Assembly: GCA_045627405.1 (NCBI GenBank)
Contig: JAZQNP010000033.1
Location: forward strand, 1 to 41,520
DNA length: 41,520 bases
Source of the DNA: Firm-04 sp045627405
GTDB lineage: Bacteria; Bacillota; Clostridia; Oscillospirales; Ruminococcaceae
Direction of reading: 5' to 3'
Shown here: in pieces, positions 7,831 through 16,544 of the stretch
Layout of the letters: the number at the start of each line of letters is the position of its first letter
How positions within the stretch are numbered: position 1 is the first letter of the stretch
The notes under the pieces: model-generated
The model's database searches: none
The model's input: the letters and a program-made list of their open reading frames with translations, nothing else
What the model was told of the DNA's origin: nothing
Program-made: the position numbers and the translations under genes

Positions 7831-9293
7831 GCGTCCTTCCTCCTCAGCCAGACGACGATACCGGCGGCAGCGACAAGCACAGGCAGCGCGATGAAGAGTG
7901 CGATCATGCCGCTTGCCTCCTCGGAGCTGTTGATGTTGAGGCTGTCGTAGGTTTTCGCCTTGTTTTCGATGTTCATATCAATATCGCTGTCATACATCCA
8001 TGTGATCGTCGTGAGGAAGAGGTTGAGCGGATTGATATAGAACGCACTTGCGACGCCCTCATCGGTGATGATCTCCGCGGAGCCGAAGACGACCATTTTG
8101 GAGTAATTGCGCAGCGAGTCGATGGAATACATCGAGAGGGTGAGAATCTGTCCCTCCACGCGGTCATTGTCCTGATAGGTGCCGCCGCAGGGGTCGGCGT
8201 AGGCAGTGCTCTGCGTCTGGATGAGCGTATCCAGCGCGCAGGTGGAGAAATTGCTGCCGTAGACCTGATAGAAGCTGCGCGATGCCGGCATATAGGTCGG
8301 AATGGAGTTATCGGTCATCAGAGCGGAGGTGAGGTCCTCTTCGGAGTCCTCGGAGGCTTCGACGAGATCGGCAAGGAAGATGGAGTGATCCTTGGAGTAG
8401 TATCTGCCCGAATCGGTTTCTCCGACGGTATCGTAGTCCATGCCGATGCAGTAGCCGAGCATGAGGCGTTCGAGGTTTGTGTAGTTCAGCTCCGCGCTGT
8501 TGGGCGAGAGGAAGAGCGCGAGATGTCCGCCCTTTTCGGTGAAGGCGAGGAGCTTGTCATATTCATCCTCAGTAATGTCGTACTGCGGAGCAGCGGCGAC
8601 AACGATGCAGGCATCATCGGGGACGCTTTCGGCGTTGAGCAGATTGAGCGTCGCCGTGCCGTAGTTATAGTTGCCGAGGTTTGCGGTGAGCTGCGAGAGG
8701 TGATCGAACGCGACCTCCCCGTGTCCTTCGAGGAAATAGACCGTCGGCTGCACGCCATTGATGACGCTGTACAGATAGCTGGTGATATAGTTTTCGCCGC
8801 GGAATTCCGCGCTGACGACATTGCCGTCGGAGTCGGTCTCATAGACATACATCATCGTGGACGGAAGACGCTTGACATTGCTGCCGTAGATGAAGATGGT
8901 GTCATAGTCGCTGAGATTATAGATGCCGTTTGGATTGATGCTGCTTGCAAGCTCGGGGTCGGCATCGGGATCGACCGCCTTGAAGTTGAAGCAGTCGTGT
9001 GCGTCATAGGCGAGGACGGTGCGGTAGAACGCGAGCAGTTCGAGCGAATTTGCGACCTCCTCCAAATCACCGAAGAAGTAGACATCGACCGTGATATTCT
9101 GTCTGTCGAGCTCATCGAGATAGTTTTCCGTGGTGTCGGTCAGCGTATAGAGGCTGTTCGGCGTCATGTCGATGTAGGCATTGAGCCGGTCAAAGATCAG
9201 ATTGAGCGGAATCGCAATCGCCAGCACAAGCGCGGCAAGGATCCACGCGACGGCAGTATAGCGTTTGTTTTTGCTGTTTACAGAAGTATTCAA
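7827..9293 (-). CDS. GldG-like ABC transporter auxiliary membrane protein
   Basis: A 488-residue protein with an N-terminal helix (about residues 14-36) and a C-terminal helix (about 460-482) bracketing a large domain of the ABC auxiliary / GldG type. It contains TDTTENYLDELDRQNITVDV and the VYFLEGHGE motif characteristic of the family. The start is taken as TTG at 9293, seven bases after AAGGAGGG. A longer frame reaches upstream to 9371 but overlaps the permease gene and has no binding site. The family is named for Bacteroidetes gliding, but in Firmicutes it belongs to exporters of unknown substrate. Translationally coupled to the DUF4340 gene. Confidence 0.87.
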   Translation of the reverse strand: MNTSVNSKNKRYTAVAWILAALVLAIAIPLNLIFDRLNAYIDMTPNSLYTLTDTTENYLDELDRQNITVDVYFFGDLEEVANSLELLAFYRTVLAYDAHDCFNFKAVDPDADPELASSINPNGIYNLSDYDTIFIYGSNVKRLPSTMMYVYETDSDGNVVSAEFRGENYITSYLYSVINGVQPTVYFLEGHGEVAFDHLSQLTANLGNYNYGTATLNLLNAESVPDDACIVVAAAPQYDITEDEYDKLLAFTEKGGHLALFLSPNSAELNYTNLERLMLGYCIGMDYDTVGETDSGRYYSKDHSIFLADLVEASEDSEEDLTSALMTDNSIPTYMPASRSFYQVYGSNFSTCALDTLIQTQSTAYADPCGGTYQDNDRVEGQILTLSMYSIDSLRNYSKMVVFGSAEIITDEGVASAFYINPLNLFLTTITWMYDSDIDMNIENKAKTYDSLNINSSEEASGMIALFIALPVLVAAAGIVVWLRRKDA

Positions 9294-9306
9294 CGTGCAT
9301 CCCTCC

Positions 9307-10038
9307 TTATCCGCGGCTCCAACGCCGTTTTTCGATGAGAATGATGGTCCAGACCAGCACGACGGCAGCAATGGAGAGGAAGAAGACCATATCTCCGATG
9401 CTGAACAGTCCCTGCGAGAAGCCGGCGAACCGCGCCTCTGTCGAGAACCATGTAAAGACCTTTGCGACCGCAGGAATCGACTGAATCAGTGCGGTCGAGG
9501 TGAAGTTGTCCAGGAACAGGACGACAATCATGGCTGCTTCGCCCAGCACTGCGGCGATGATGGGATTGTCGGTCAGAGCGGAGCAGAACATTCCGATGGA
9601 GATGCAGACCATGCCCCAGAGCAGAAAGCCGATATAGCCGCAGATCAGGGAAGAGAGGATGACCGTGCCGTTGAGAAACGCGATCAGCGGGAAGACGAGC
9701 GAGAGCATCATCATCATGAGAAATACCGTGACCACAGCGAAAAACTTTGCCAGCACGACCTGTGCGACGGTGATCGGCGCAGAGAGCCAGAGCGTCTCGG
9801 TGTGCGATTTGCGCTCTTCGGCAAAGGTGCGCATCGTCAGCAGCGGGATCATGAAGATGAAATAGAAGAAGTTGTTGTAAAAGACCTCAGAGAACGAAAA
9901 TTTCAGAACATTGCTGTCCATATTGGAGATGCCGCTGATGAAGCTCAGCGAAAAGACCATCAGGAACAGTGCGCTGACGATGTAGGCAAACGGTGAATAA
10001 AAGTAGGACTGCACTTCTTTTTTGTAGAGTGAAAACAT
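9307..10038 (-). CDS. ABC-2 type permease, GldF-like
   Basis: A 243-residue permease with six predicted membrane helices (about residues 17-38, 56-72, 95-120, 130-155, 163-183 and 215-235). The N-terminal FSLYKKEVQSYFYSPFAYIV pattern is typical of GldF-like ABC-2 permeases. Its ATG overlaps the ATPase stop (TGATG), so the two are translated together in about equal amounts. It should form the transmembrane channel for the ATPase encoded immediately upstream on the minus strand. Confidence 0.9.
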   Translation of the reverse strand: MFSLYKKEVQSYFYSPFAYIVSALFLMVFSLSFISGISNMDSNVLKFSFSEVFYNNFFYFIFMIPLLTMRTFAEERKSHTETLWLSAPITVAQVVLAKFFAVVTVFLMMMMLSLVFPLIAFLNGTVILSSLICGYIGFLLWGMVCISIGMFCSALTDNPIIAAVLGEAAMIVVLFLDNFTSTALIQSIPAVAKVFTWFSTEARFAGFSQGLFSIGDMVFFLSIAAVVLVWTIILIEKRRWSRG

Positions 10039-11102
10039 CAGGCATCCTCCTCCTTTTCGTCGCTGCCGGCATCCTGCGCCGGTGCAGCAGCCTTGGCGGC
10101 TTCCTCCGCTTCGCGCTCGGCGTCCATTCTTCTGCCCAGCTCTTCAAACGCCTCATCTCTCGATTGCTTCTGCGACGAGGCAGTGAGCTTGACGAAGACA
10201 TCTTCGAGCGAGACGCGCACCGCAGCGATTTCCAGCACCATGCAGTCGCCGGAGAGCAGAGCTGCCATCAGCGGCTTGCGCACTTCATCGGAATCGACCT
10301 TCACGGTGAAGGCGTTGACCCCCGCGTCCTCATACTCCACAGAGACGATCTCCTGCACGCCCTTTGTACTATTTATAATATTCGTGACCTTTGTGATCTC
10401 ACCCTCGACTTTGAGTTTGAGCTGCTTTTCGGAGGTGAGGCTGTTTTCGAGGTTCGCGATGGTATCCACCGCGCGGATCTGCCCTTTGTTGATGATGACG
10501 ACGCGCTCACAGACGGCAGTGACCTCCGCGAGGATATGCGTCGAGAAGATGATGGTGTGATCCTGTGCAAGCTCGCGGATGAGCTTTCTGACCTCCGCAA
10601 CCTGTGTCGGGTCCAGACCGACCGTCGGCTCATCGAGGATGAGGAATTTCGGCGCACCGAGGAGAGCCTGCGCAAAGCCGACGCCCTGACGGTAGCCCTT
10701 GGAGAGGTTGCCGATGACGCGCTTCTGCACATCGGTAATCCGGAGGCGTTCCATCGCTTTTTCGACCTGGCTTTTGCGGTCGGCGCGTTTGACGCCTTTG
10801 AGGCCGGCAGCGAACATCAGATATTCGCGCACACGCATTTCCGGATAGACCGGCGGCAGCTCGGGCAGATAGCCGATTCTGCGCTTGACCTCCATCGGGT
10901 CTTTGGAGATGTCGTATCCGTCTACCAGCACCGTGCCGGAGGTAGAGGGCAGACAGCCGGTAATCATGTTCATGGTCGTGGATTTTCCGGCACCGTTTGG
11001 ACCGAGGAAGCCCAGCACCTCGTGGTCGTTGACGGTGAACGAAATATCCTGTACGGCGGGGTGACTGCCGTAATATTTCGTCAGATTATTGATTTCAACC
11101 AT
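10038..11102 (-). CDS. ABC transporter ATPase, GldA/CcmA-like
   Basis: A 354-residue ATPase, first gene of the minus-strand operon. Walker A is FLGPNGAGKST (about residue 35), signature NLSKGYRQGVGFAQA (about 135), Walker B FLILDEPTVGLDP (about 157), with switch His in FSTHILAEV. Residues about 220-305 form the extra C-terminal domain common in drug-export ATPases, and the last 40 residues are Ala/Glu/Lys-rich. The start is ATG 11102. A longer frame to 11201 lacks a binding site. AAAGGAGGG stands about 13 bases before the ATG, a slightly long spacing. It energises the permease encoded next. Confidence 0.92.
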   Translation of the reverse strand: MVEINNLTKYYGSHPAVQDISFTVNDHEVLGFLGPNGAGKSTTMNMITGCLPSTSGTVLVDGYDISKDPMEVKRRIGYLPELPPVYPEMRVREYLMFAAGLKGVKRADRKSQVEKAMERLRITDVQKRVIGNLSKGYRQGVGFAQALLGAPKFLILDEPTVGLDPTQVAEVRKLIRELAQDHTIIFSTHILAEVTAVCERVVIINKGQIRAVDTIANLENSLTSEKQLKLKVEGEITKVTNIINSTKGVQEIVSVEYEDAGVNAFTVKVDSDEVRKPLMAALLSGDCMVLEIAAVRVSLEDVFVKLTASSQKQSRDEAFEELGRRMDAEREAEEAAKAAAPAQDAGSDEKEEDA

Positions 11103-11144
11103 AGCAGTAGGAGTCCCTCCTTTTTCGAGACAGCATATATAGAT

Positions 11145-11153
11145 ATTATCGCA
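11145..11153 (-). promoter_or_regulatory. Possible extended -10 promoter for the minus ABC operon
   Basis: On the minus strand the sequence reads TGCGATAAT, an extended -10 form, about 40 bases before the ATPase start. No good -35 box is present 17 bases away, so this is a weak call. The rest of 11103-11485 holds no gene I can support. A 78-codon plus-strand frame there has no binding site and no protein-like features. Confidence 0.35.
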
Positions 11154-11485
11154 GATAAATATGGACGGATTATGAACAAACGCTGTCGTATCTATGAACA
11201 TCAGGGCAAAAAGTCCGATTATGGATAGGATAACAAAGAAATGTGCAGGAAATGTGTCAGATTTCGGAAAGGCGGGAGAAGATTTCGGTTTTCAGATCCG
11301 CAGGGGCGAGGCGGAGCCGTGCAAAATAATACCATATGAAGTGCGGACGAATACTGTGCCGCCGGCGAGGAAATGCCGTATCTGCGCGCCCCTTGCCTAT
11401 TCGTCAGGCTGCACAAAAACGGACGGCTGAATTTGGTAAAGCATCCAAAAAGTGTGCGCAACCGGTGCCATTTTTGCGCAAACCC

Positions 11486-11514
11486 TTGACAAATAACGGC
11501 AGAATTACTATAAT
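11486..11514 (+). promoter_or_regulatory. Sigma-A promoter of the GH48 cellulase gene
   Basis: TTGACA (11486-11491) and TATAAT (11509-11514) with a 17-base spacer, a perfect consensus. The start near 11521 gives an unusually long leader of about 267 bases before the cellulase ATG. Confidence 0.9.
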
Positions 11515-11520
11515 GAAAAC

Positions 11521-11787
11521 AGGAACTGTATTATGTACTTGGCATAGCTATGCGCAGTTGGAACGTGAAACAGCAGTTTCTGCTCAGCCGGAAGAACGGA
11601 TGCCGGGCTGATGCGGAACGATGTTCGGCGGACATGCGCAGGCACGGGTATGCTGTGCGGATGCAGTTAAACGGACAAAGCTGCATGCACGGGTGCGGCG
11701 TTGTCAGAAGCGATCACATTCCGGCTGCTTCACGGGTACCGTGCAAAGAGAAGCAGAACAACAATTCTTACGAGAGGGGAAAAAAGA
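11521..11787 (+). promoter_or_regulatory. Long 5' leader of the cellulase mRNA
   Basis: About 267 bases of apparently untranslated leader. Small hairpins are visible: GCATAGCTATGC near 11543, and AGCAG TTT CTGCT near 11572. No known riboswitch consensus was recognised. Whether it controls cellulase expression or just stabilises a highly expressed mRNA cannot be told by reading. Confidence 0.5.
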
Positions 11788-14298
11788 ATGCAATTCAAGA
11801 AGAACAGAGCGATCCTCGCTGCCGTCGTTGCGGCAGCAATGGCATCCACCGCGCTGATGTCCGTCACTGCATCCGCTGCCGGAACTCGTACCAAGGCAGA
11901 GAAATACGGCGACGAGACCTATGCGCAGCGTTATCTGTCGCTGTATGACGATGTCATCACCAACGGTCAGCAGAACGGCTACCTCAGCTCCAAGAACGTC
12001 GCGTCGGGCGGCTTCGGCATCCCGTATCACGCAGTGGAGGAGTGCATCTGCGAGGCTCCTGACTACGGTCATGAGACCACATCCGAGGCAATGTCCTACA
12101 TCGTATGGATCGCAGCGATGGAAGACAACATCACCAAGAATGCAGGCGTTTCGGGCGTGAGCTCGTCGAGCGACCTCGCAAAGGCTTGGAAGACACTGGA
12201 AGCAATGATTCCTTCCGCAAGCGTCCAGAACGGCTTCTGGTCCAAGAGCGAACTGAGCGCGCAGGTTGCGAAGGAATATCCGGAAGGACCGGAGAACTAT
12301 CCGTCTGAGGGCAACTCCGGCAACGTCGGTAAGAACCCGCTCCATTCCTATTTCACATCCGCATATTCGTCCAGAGGCGGCGAGTATCTGCTGCACTGGC
12401 TGGCTGACGTCGATGACTGGTATGGCTTCGGCGGTTCCGGCAGAGGCGAGCTCGGTACCTTTACATTCATCAACACCTTCCAGCGCGGCGATCAGGAATC
12501 CTGCTTCGAGACGATTCCGCATCCGTCGATCGAAACGCTGCAATACGGCAACCCGAATCAGGGCATGAAGTTTGCGTTCCAGGCATCCACTGCGAAGTCC
12601 TGGTCGTTCACCAACGCGCCTGACGCAGAAGACCGTGCAATCCAGGCGGTCTATGCTGCAAACCGCTGGGGCGTCGGCAACTCCTCCGTTTCTGCAAATG
12701 CTGCGGAAATGGGCGACGAGTGCCGCAACAACATGTTCGATAAGTACTATAAGACCATCGCTGCAAACACCACATACGACACCGATTCTTCCGGCGGCGG
12801 CTTGCAGGGTCAGCACTATCTGATGTCCTGGTACACCGGATGGGGCGGCGCAGCAGACGGCTCCTGGGCATGGCAGATCGGCTGCTCGCACAGCCACTCC
12901 TTCTACCAGAACCCGCTCGCAGCTTACGGTCTGCTGTATGACAGCGCGCTGAGCAGCGGCATGAAGGCAACCGACGCAAAGAAGGACTACACCACCTCCT
13001 TGCAGCGTCAGCTCGAATTCTACCTGTGGCTGCAATCTGCACAGGGTCCGTTCGCGGGCGGTGCAACCAACAGCTACAACGGCAGATATGAGGCATATCC
13101 GTCCGGCATCTCCACTTTCTATGAGATGGCATATTTGGAGCATCCGGTCTATGCAGACCCGGGTTCCAACTACTGGACCGGTAACCAGTTCTGGGAGACC
13201 CAGCGTCTGGCAGAGCTGTACTATGTCGTCAAGACCGACGGCGACGCATCCAACGGCGCGATTAAGGCAGGCGGCATGTCCATCGAGAAGACCCTCGAAA
13301 CACTGCTTGACAAGTGGGTCAGCTTCTTTGTCGAGAACACTGAGATCGACGCAAACGGCGACTTCCAGGTTCCGTCCAACCTCAGCTGGTCCGGCCAGCC
13401 GGCAACATGGACCGGTACATACAGTGCATCCGCTAACAGCGGTCTGACCTGCTCTGTCACCGGCTACGGCAACACCGACCTCGGCTGCGCAAACTCGCTG
13501 GCAAACACGCTGATCTACTATGCTAAGGCAAAGGGCGTTGAGGCTTCCGGCGTTGTCGAAGAAGGCACGAAGCTGGAAGAGAAGGCTCTCTATGTCGCAC
13601 AGCAGCTGATGGATCGCTCCTGGGAGAACGGCAGAGATGACATCGGTCTGTCCAGAACCGAGCACAACGGCTCGCTGGCGCGTCTGTTCGCACAGGAAGT
13701 CTATGTCCCGTCTGGTTCTTCCGGCACCTATCCGTACGGCTACACCGTTTCCAGCGGTGCAACCTTCTCTTCGATCCGTCCGATGTATGAAGACGGCCCG
13801 CTCAACGGCGGCACTGACTTCTATGCACAGCTGAAAGCTGCATATGAGACGGACGTCAAGAACGGTGCAAAGTGGTCCAACAACTACGGCGCAAGTGATG
13901 CACAGGGCAAGGCGGAGCTGGAAAGCTTCACCACTGTTGCTTCTGTTGATCTGAACTACCACAGATTCTGGCACGTCGGTGACGTTTTGATGGCTCTCGG
14001 TACCATGTATGAGCTGTATCCGGATGTCACACCTTCCACTGTGGAGTCGGATACTGAGACCGACTGGGGCAATGCAGACTGCTCTACCGGTGCTACCTAT
14101 GCAGACCGCGTAACGCTTGCTGATGCTGTTCTTATGGCAAAGGCAGTCGGCGGCGGCTCTACACTCAGCACACAGGGCAGACTGAATGCGGATGTCGAAT
14201 TCGACGGCACCCTCAACTCGACTGACCTCAACAAGCTGCTGGGTTATATCGGCGGTAAGGTTGCATATTCCGATTTCGGAAAGGTCACTATGAGCTGA
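11788..14298 (+). CDS. GH48 reducing-end cellobiohydrolase with C-terminal dockerin
   Basis: An 836-residue secreted cellulase of glycoside hydrolase family 48, the processive exo-cellulase central to cellulosomes. The signal peptide covers residues 1-31, cut after TASAA. The catalytic domain runs from about 35 to 760. The family signature YGHETTSEAMSY (93-104) carries the acid-catalyst Glu, and RWGVGNSS plus the HSHSFYQNP segment are typical of the family. Residues about 770-836 form a two-repeat dockerin (first helix LADAVLMAKAV, second NADVEFDGTLNSTDLNKLLGY) that would plug the enzyme into a cohesin scaffold. There is no carbohydrate-binding module, so substrate targeting would depend on the scaffold. 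The first dockerin loop carries an insertion (STGATYADR). The start is ATG 11788 after GAGAGGGG. It is monocistronic, and codon use suggests high expression. Confidence 0.96.
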   Translation: MQFKKNRAILAAVVAAAMASTALMSVTASAAGTRTKAEKYGDETYAQRYLSLYDDVITNGQQNGYLSSKNVASGGFGIPYHAVEECICEAPDYGHETTSEAMSYIVWIAAMEDNITKNAGVSGVSSSSDLAKAWKTLEAMIPSASVQNGFWSKSELSAQVAKEYPEGPENYPSEGNSGNVGKNPLHSYFTSAYSSRGGEYLLHWLADVDDWYGFGGSGRGELGTFTFINTFQRGDQESCFETIPHPSIETLQYGNPNQGMKFAFQASTAKSWSFTNAPDAEDRAIQAVYAANRWGVGNSSVSANAAEMGDECRNNMFDKYYKTIAANTTYDTDSSGGGLQGQHYLMSWYTGWGGAADGSWAWQIGCSHSHSFYQNPLAAYGLLYDSALSSGMKATDAKKDYTTSLQRQLEFYLWLQSAQGPFAGGATNSYNGRYEAYPSGISTFYEMAYLEHPVYADPGSNYWTGNQFWETQRLAELYYVVKTDGDASNGAIKAGGMSIEKTLETLLDKWVSFFVENTEIDANGDFQVPSNLSWSGQPATWTGTYSASANSGLTCSVTGYGNTDLGCANSLANTLIYYAKAKGVEASGVVEEGTKLEEKALYVAQQLMDRSWENGRDDIGLSRTEHNGSLARLFAQEVYVPSGSSGTYPYGYTVSSGATFSSIRPMYEDGPLNGGTDFYAQLKAAYETDVKNGAKWSNNYGASDAQGKAELESFTTVASVDLNYHRFWHVGDVLMALGTMYELYPDVTPSTVESDTETDWGNADCSTGATYADRVTLADAVLMAKAVGGGSTLSTQGRLNADVEFDGTLNSTDLNKLLGYIGGKVAYSDFGKVTMS

Positions 14299-14317
14299 TC
14301 GAAACAAACAGGATACG

Positions 14318-14352
14318 AAAGCACCCGGTTCACACAGAATCGGGTGCTTTTG
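14318..14352 (+). terminator. Terminator of the cellulase gene
   Basis: Ten-base inverted repeat AAAGCACCCG (14318-14327) / CGGGTGCTTT (14341-14350), ending in a T-run, 20 bases after the stop. Confidence 0.88.
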
Positions 14353-14384
14353 CGTAAAAGAAAGAGAAAATCCGGCAAATCCCC

Positions 14385-14413
14385 TTGATTTTCCGAGAAA
14401 ATTATGGTATACT
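14385..14413 (+). promoter_or_regulatory. Sigma-A promoter opening the housekeeping block
   Basis: TTGATT (14385-14390) and TATACT (14408-14413) with a 17-base spacer, about 60 bases before yicC. It is the only clear promoter before the kinase gene at 26138, so it may serve much of the yicC-rlmN run. Confidence 0.8.
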
Positions 14414-14471
14414 ATATAGATGGATTATCAGCATCTGCCAAAAGCGGACAGATGCGGAAAGAGGGAAGAAA

Positions 14472-15368
14472 ATGCCAAGAAGTATGACCGGATACGGCAG
14501 AGCGCAGCAGATGATCGGTGAACGGGATGTGCTGGTCGAGATTCGTGCCGTCAATCACCGTTACTACGAATTTTCCGCGCGTGTTCCGCGATCCTGCATG
14601 TATTTGGAGGAGAAGCTGAAAGGGCTGCTCAACGGCAGAATTGCACGCGGAAAGACCGAGGTTTCGGTGACGATCACAAAGCCAGACGGCAAGGATGCCC
14701 GCATTGTCGTCAACCGCGGCATCGCAGAAGGGTACATCAACGCGCTGCGGACGCTGAACTCCGATCTCGGAGAGTACGGCGATGTCTGGCTGGACGATGA
14801 TCTGCGGCTGTCCTCGCTGCTGCGGCTGCCGGATGTCTTCACGGTGACAAAGGAACAGGATGACGAAGCGGCGGTCTGGGAAGCGGTGTCTGCGGTCGCG
14901 GAGGCGGCGTTGGCGTCGTTTCTGGCTATGCGGGAGACAGAGGGCATGCGGCTTGCGGAGGATTTGACCGGCAAGCTCGGCGGGCTGGAAGACATGCTCC
15001 TGCAAATTGAAGCGATTGAGCCGGGCGTCGCGGAAGCGTACAGGGCGCGGCTGCTGGCAAAGCTGACCGAGCTGCTGGGGGACACCAATATCGACGAGCA
15101 GCGGATTCTGACCGAAACTGCCGTATTTGCGGAAAAAACTGCCATCGACGAGGAAACCGTGCGGCTGCACAGCCACATTGCCCAGTTCAGGGAGCTGCTC
15201 GCGGCAGTGGAACCCGTCGGCAGAAAGCTGGATTTTCTGGTGCAGGAGATGAACCGCGAGGTCAATACCATCGGCCCCAAGGCGCAGGATCTGCGCATCA
15301 CAAGGCTGGTTGTGGATATGAAATCCGAGATTGAAAAGATTCGCGAGCAGATTCAGAACATTGAGTAA
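14472..15368 (+). CDS. yicC: YicC/YloC family endoribonuclease
   Basis: A 298-residue YicC-like protein. The N-terminal signature MPRSMTGYGRAQ, the VEIRAVNHRYYEFSARVPR segment and the C-terminal GRKLDFLVQEMNREVNTIG block are all diagnostic. Family members are reported as RNases (YloC in Bacillus, YicC in E. coli). The start is ATG 14472, eight bases after AGAGGGAAG. A frame extends upstream to 14385 but lies in the promoter. It is followed at 22 bases by remA, the same order as yloC-remA in Bacillus. Confidence 0.95.
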   Translation: MPRSMTGYGRAQQMIGERDVLVEIRAVNHRYYEFSARVPRSCMYLEEKLKGLLNGRIARGKTEVSVTITKPDGKDARIVVNRGIAEGYINALRTLNSDLGEYGDVWLDDDLRLSSLLRLPDVFTVTKEQDDEAAVWEAVSAVAEAALASFLAMRETEGMRLAEDLTGKLGGLEDMLLQIEAIEPGVAEAYRARLLAKLTELLGDTNIDEQRILTETAVFAEKTAIDEETVRLHSHIAQFRELLAAVEPVGRKLDFLVQEMNREVNTIGPKAQDLRITRLVVDMKSEIEKIREQIQNIE

Positions 15369-15389
15369 TACCGAAAGGAGAGACACCGG

Positions 15390-15659
15390 ATGCGGCTCAT
15401 TAACATCGGATTTGGCAATATGATCTCATCGGTGCGTCTGGTGACGATTGTCAGTCCGGATTCGGCACCGATCAAGCGCATTGTGCAGGATGCACGCGAC
15501 CGCGGCAGACTGATTGATGCGACCTACGGCAGACGAACCCGCGCGGTCATCGTCATGGACAGCGATCATGTGATTCTTTCCGCGATTCAGCCGGAAACCA
15601 TCGCAGCGCGGCTCGGCGGCAGTGCTGCGGCAGCGGAGGAGGAACAGGAAGATGCGTAA
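15390..15659 (+). CDS. remA: RemA family DNA-binding regulator (DUF370)
   Basis: An 89-residue small regulator. INIGFGNMISSVRLVTIVSPDS and the Arg-rich DARDRGRLIDATYGRRTRAVI segment match RemA, which binds DNA as rings and activates extracellular matrix genes in Bacillus. In this lineage its targets are unknown. The C-terminus after residue 75 is an acidic Ala/Glu tail. The ribosome binding site is AAAGGAGAG before ATG 15390. Its last eight bases overlap the gmk start, so the two are coupled. Confidence 0.93.
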   Translation: MRLINIGFGNMISSVRLVTIVSPDSAPIKRIVQDARDRGRLIDATYGRRTRAVIVMDSDHVILSAIQPETIAARLGGSAAAAEEEQEDA

Positions 15660-16257
15660 AGGAATGCTGATTGTGCTTTCGGGACCCTCCGGCTGCGGCA
15701 AGGGTACGCTGGTGGCGGAGATCCTGAAACAACGGGAGGACTGCACGGTATCCGTCTCCGCGACGACGCGTGCGCCGCGGGAGGGCGAGATCCATGATGT
15801 GCATTATCATTTTCTCACGCAGGAGCAGTTTGACAAATTGGCAGAGGAGGATCGCTTCCTCGAATATGCCGGGTATACGGGGCATTCGTACGGCACGCTT
15901 CGTTCCGAGGTGGAGCAGCTTCGCGAAACCGGCAAGCATGTGATTCTGGAAATTGATGTGCAGGGCGCGGTTCAGGTTCGTGCGCAGTGTCCGGAAGCTG
16001 TGATGGTGTTCACGATTCCGCCGTCGATGGAAGAGCTGGAACGCCGGCTGCGGACGCGCGGCACGGAAACCGATGAAGTCATTGCAAAACGTATTGCGCG
16101 GGCGGCAGAGGAGCTTCCGCTGGCATCGTATTACGATTATATCATTCTGAATGATGATTTGCAGACTGCGACAGAGGATTTCGGCGCGATGCTGCGCGCG
16201 GAGTCGCTGAAACCTGCAAATCAGTACGAAAAGATAGGAGAGATGTTATCATGTTAA
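15652..16257 (+). CDS. gmk: Guanylate kinase
   Basis: A 201-residue GMP kinase, ATP + GMP to ADP + GDP. The P-loop SGPSGCGKGTL is at residues 10-20. The GMP-binding region has SVSATTRAPREGE and HYHFLTQEQF, and IDVQGAVQVR follows. In the P-loop, where Lys is usually followed by Ser/Thr, this protein has KGT (GCGKGTL), a known variant. The start is ATG 15652 inside the remA 3' end with GGAGGAGGAA just upstream. An earlier in-frame ATG at 15622 is less likely. It overlaps the rpoZ start by seven bases. Confidence 0.95.
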   Translation: MRKGMLIVLSGPSGCGKGTLVAEILKQREDCTVSVSATTRAPREGEIHDVHYHFLTQEQFDKLAEEDRFLEYAGYTGHSYGTLRSEVEQLRETGKHVILEIDVQGAVQVRAQCPEAVMVFTIPPSMEELERRLRTRGTETDEVIAKRIARAAEELPLASYYDYIILNDDLQTATEDFGAMLRAESLKPANQYEKIGEMLSC

Positions 16258-16544
16258 GACCGTCCATGTATCAGATCATCGGAAAGAACGAAAGCTATTA
16301 TTCGCTGGTCATCGGCGTTGCCAAGCGCGCAAGAGAAATCGCAGACCAGCATGTCAAGGAAAAGGAAGAGGCAAAGGCAGCAGCAGAACGCCGCGCCAAG
16401 CAGAACGGCGAGCAGAAAATCCGTCTGGATGACAGGATGATGAAGATGGTCGTGCTGGAAGAGAATCCGGTCAAGACTGCCGTGGATGAATTTGCTGCCG
16501 GCAAGTATCATCTGGGAGACCTGAACGAAGGCTCTGCGGACTGA
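16251..16544 (+). CDS. rpoZ: RNA polymerase omega subunit
   Basis: A 97-residue omega subunit. MLRPSMYQIIGKNESYYSLV, then VAKRAREIAD and the late VKTAVDEFAAGKYHL pattern match RpoZ, which aids RNA polymerase assembly. A Lys/Glu/Ala-rich insertion (about residues 37-58) lengthens it compared with the 65-70 residue Bacillus form. ATG 16251 lies within the gmk end, preceded by AGGAGAG. Its stop overlaps the priA start (TGATG). Confidence 0.92.
   Translation: MLRPSMYQIIGKNESYYSLVIGVAKRAREIADQHVKEKEEAKAAAERRAKQNGEQKIRLDDRMMKMVVLEENPVKTAVDEFAAGKYHLGDLNEGSAD

Noticed and set aside
11194..11430. 78-codon plus-strand frame upstream of the cellulase gene
   Set aside because: No binding site and low-quality composition. 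It is upstream of the cellulase promoter.
11704..14307. 867-codon open frame on the minus strand opposite the cellulase gene
   Set aside because: It is the mirror of a GC-rich, codon-biased gene. It is Cys/Arg/Val-heavy, has no ribosome binding site or domain, and the plus strand is unambiguously GH48.
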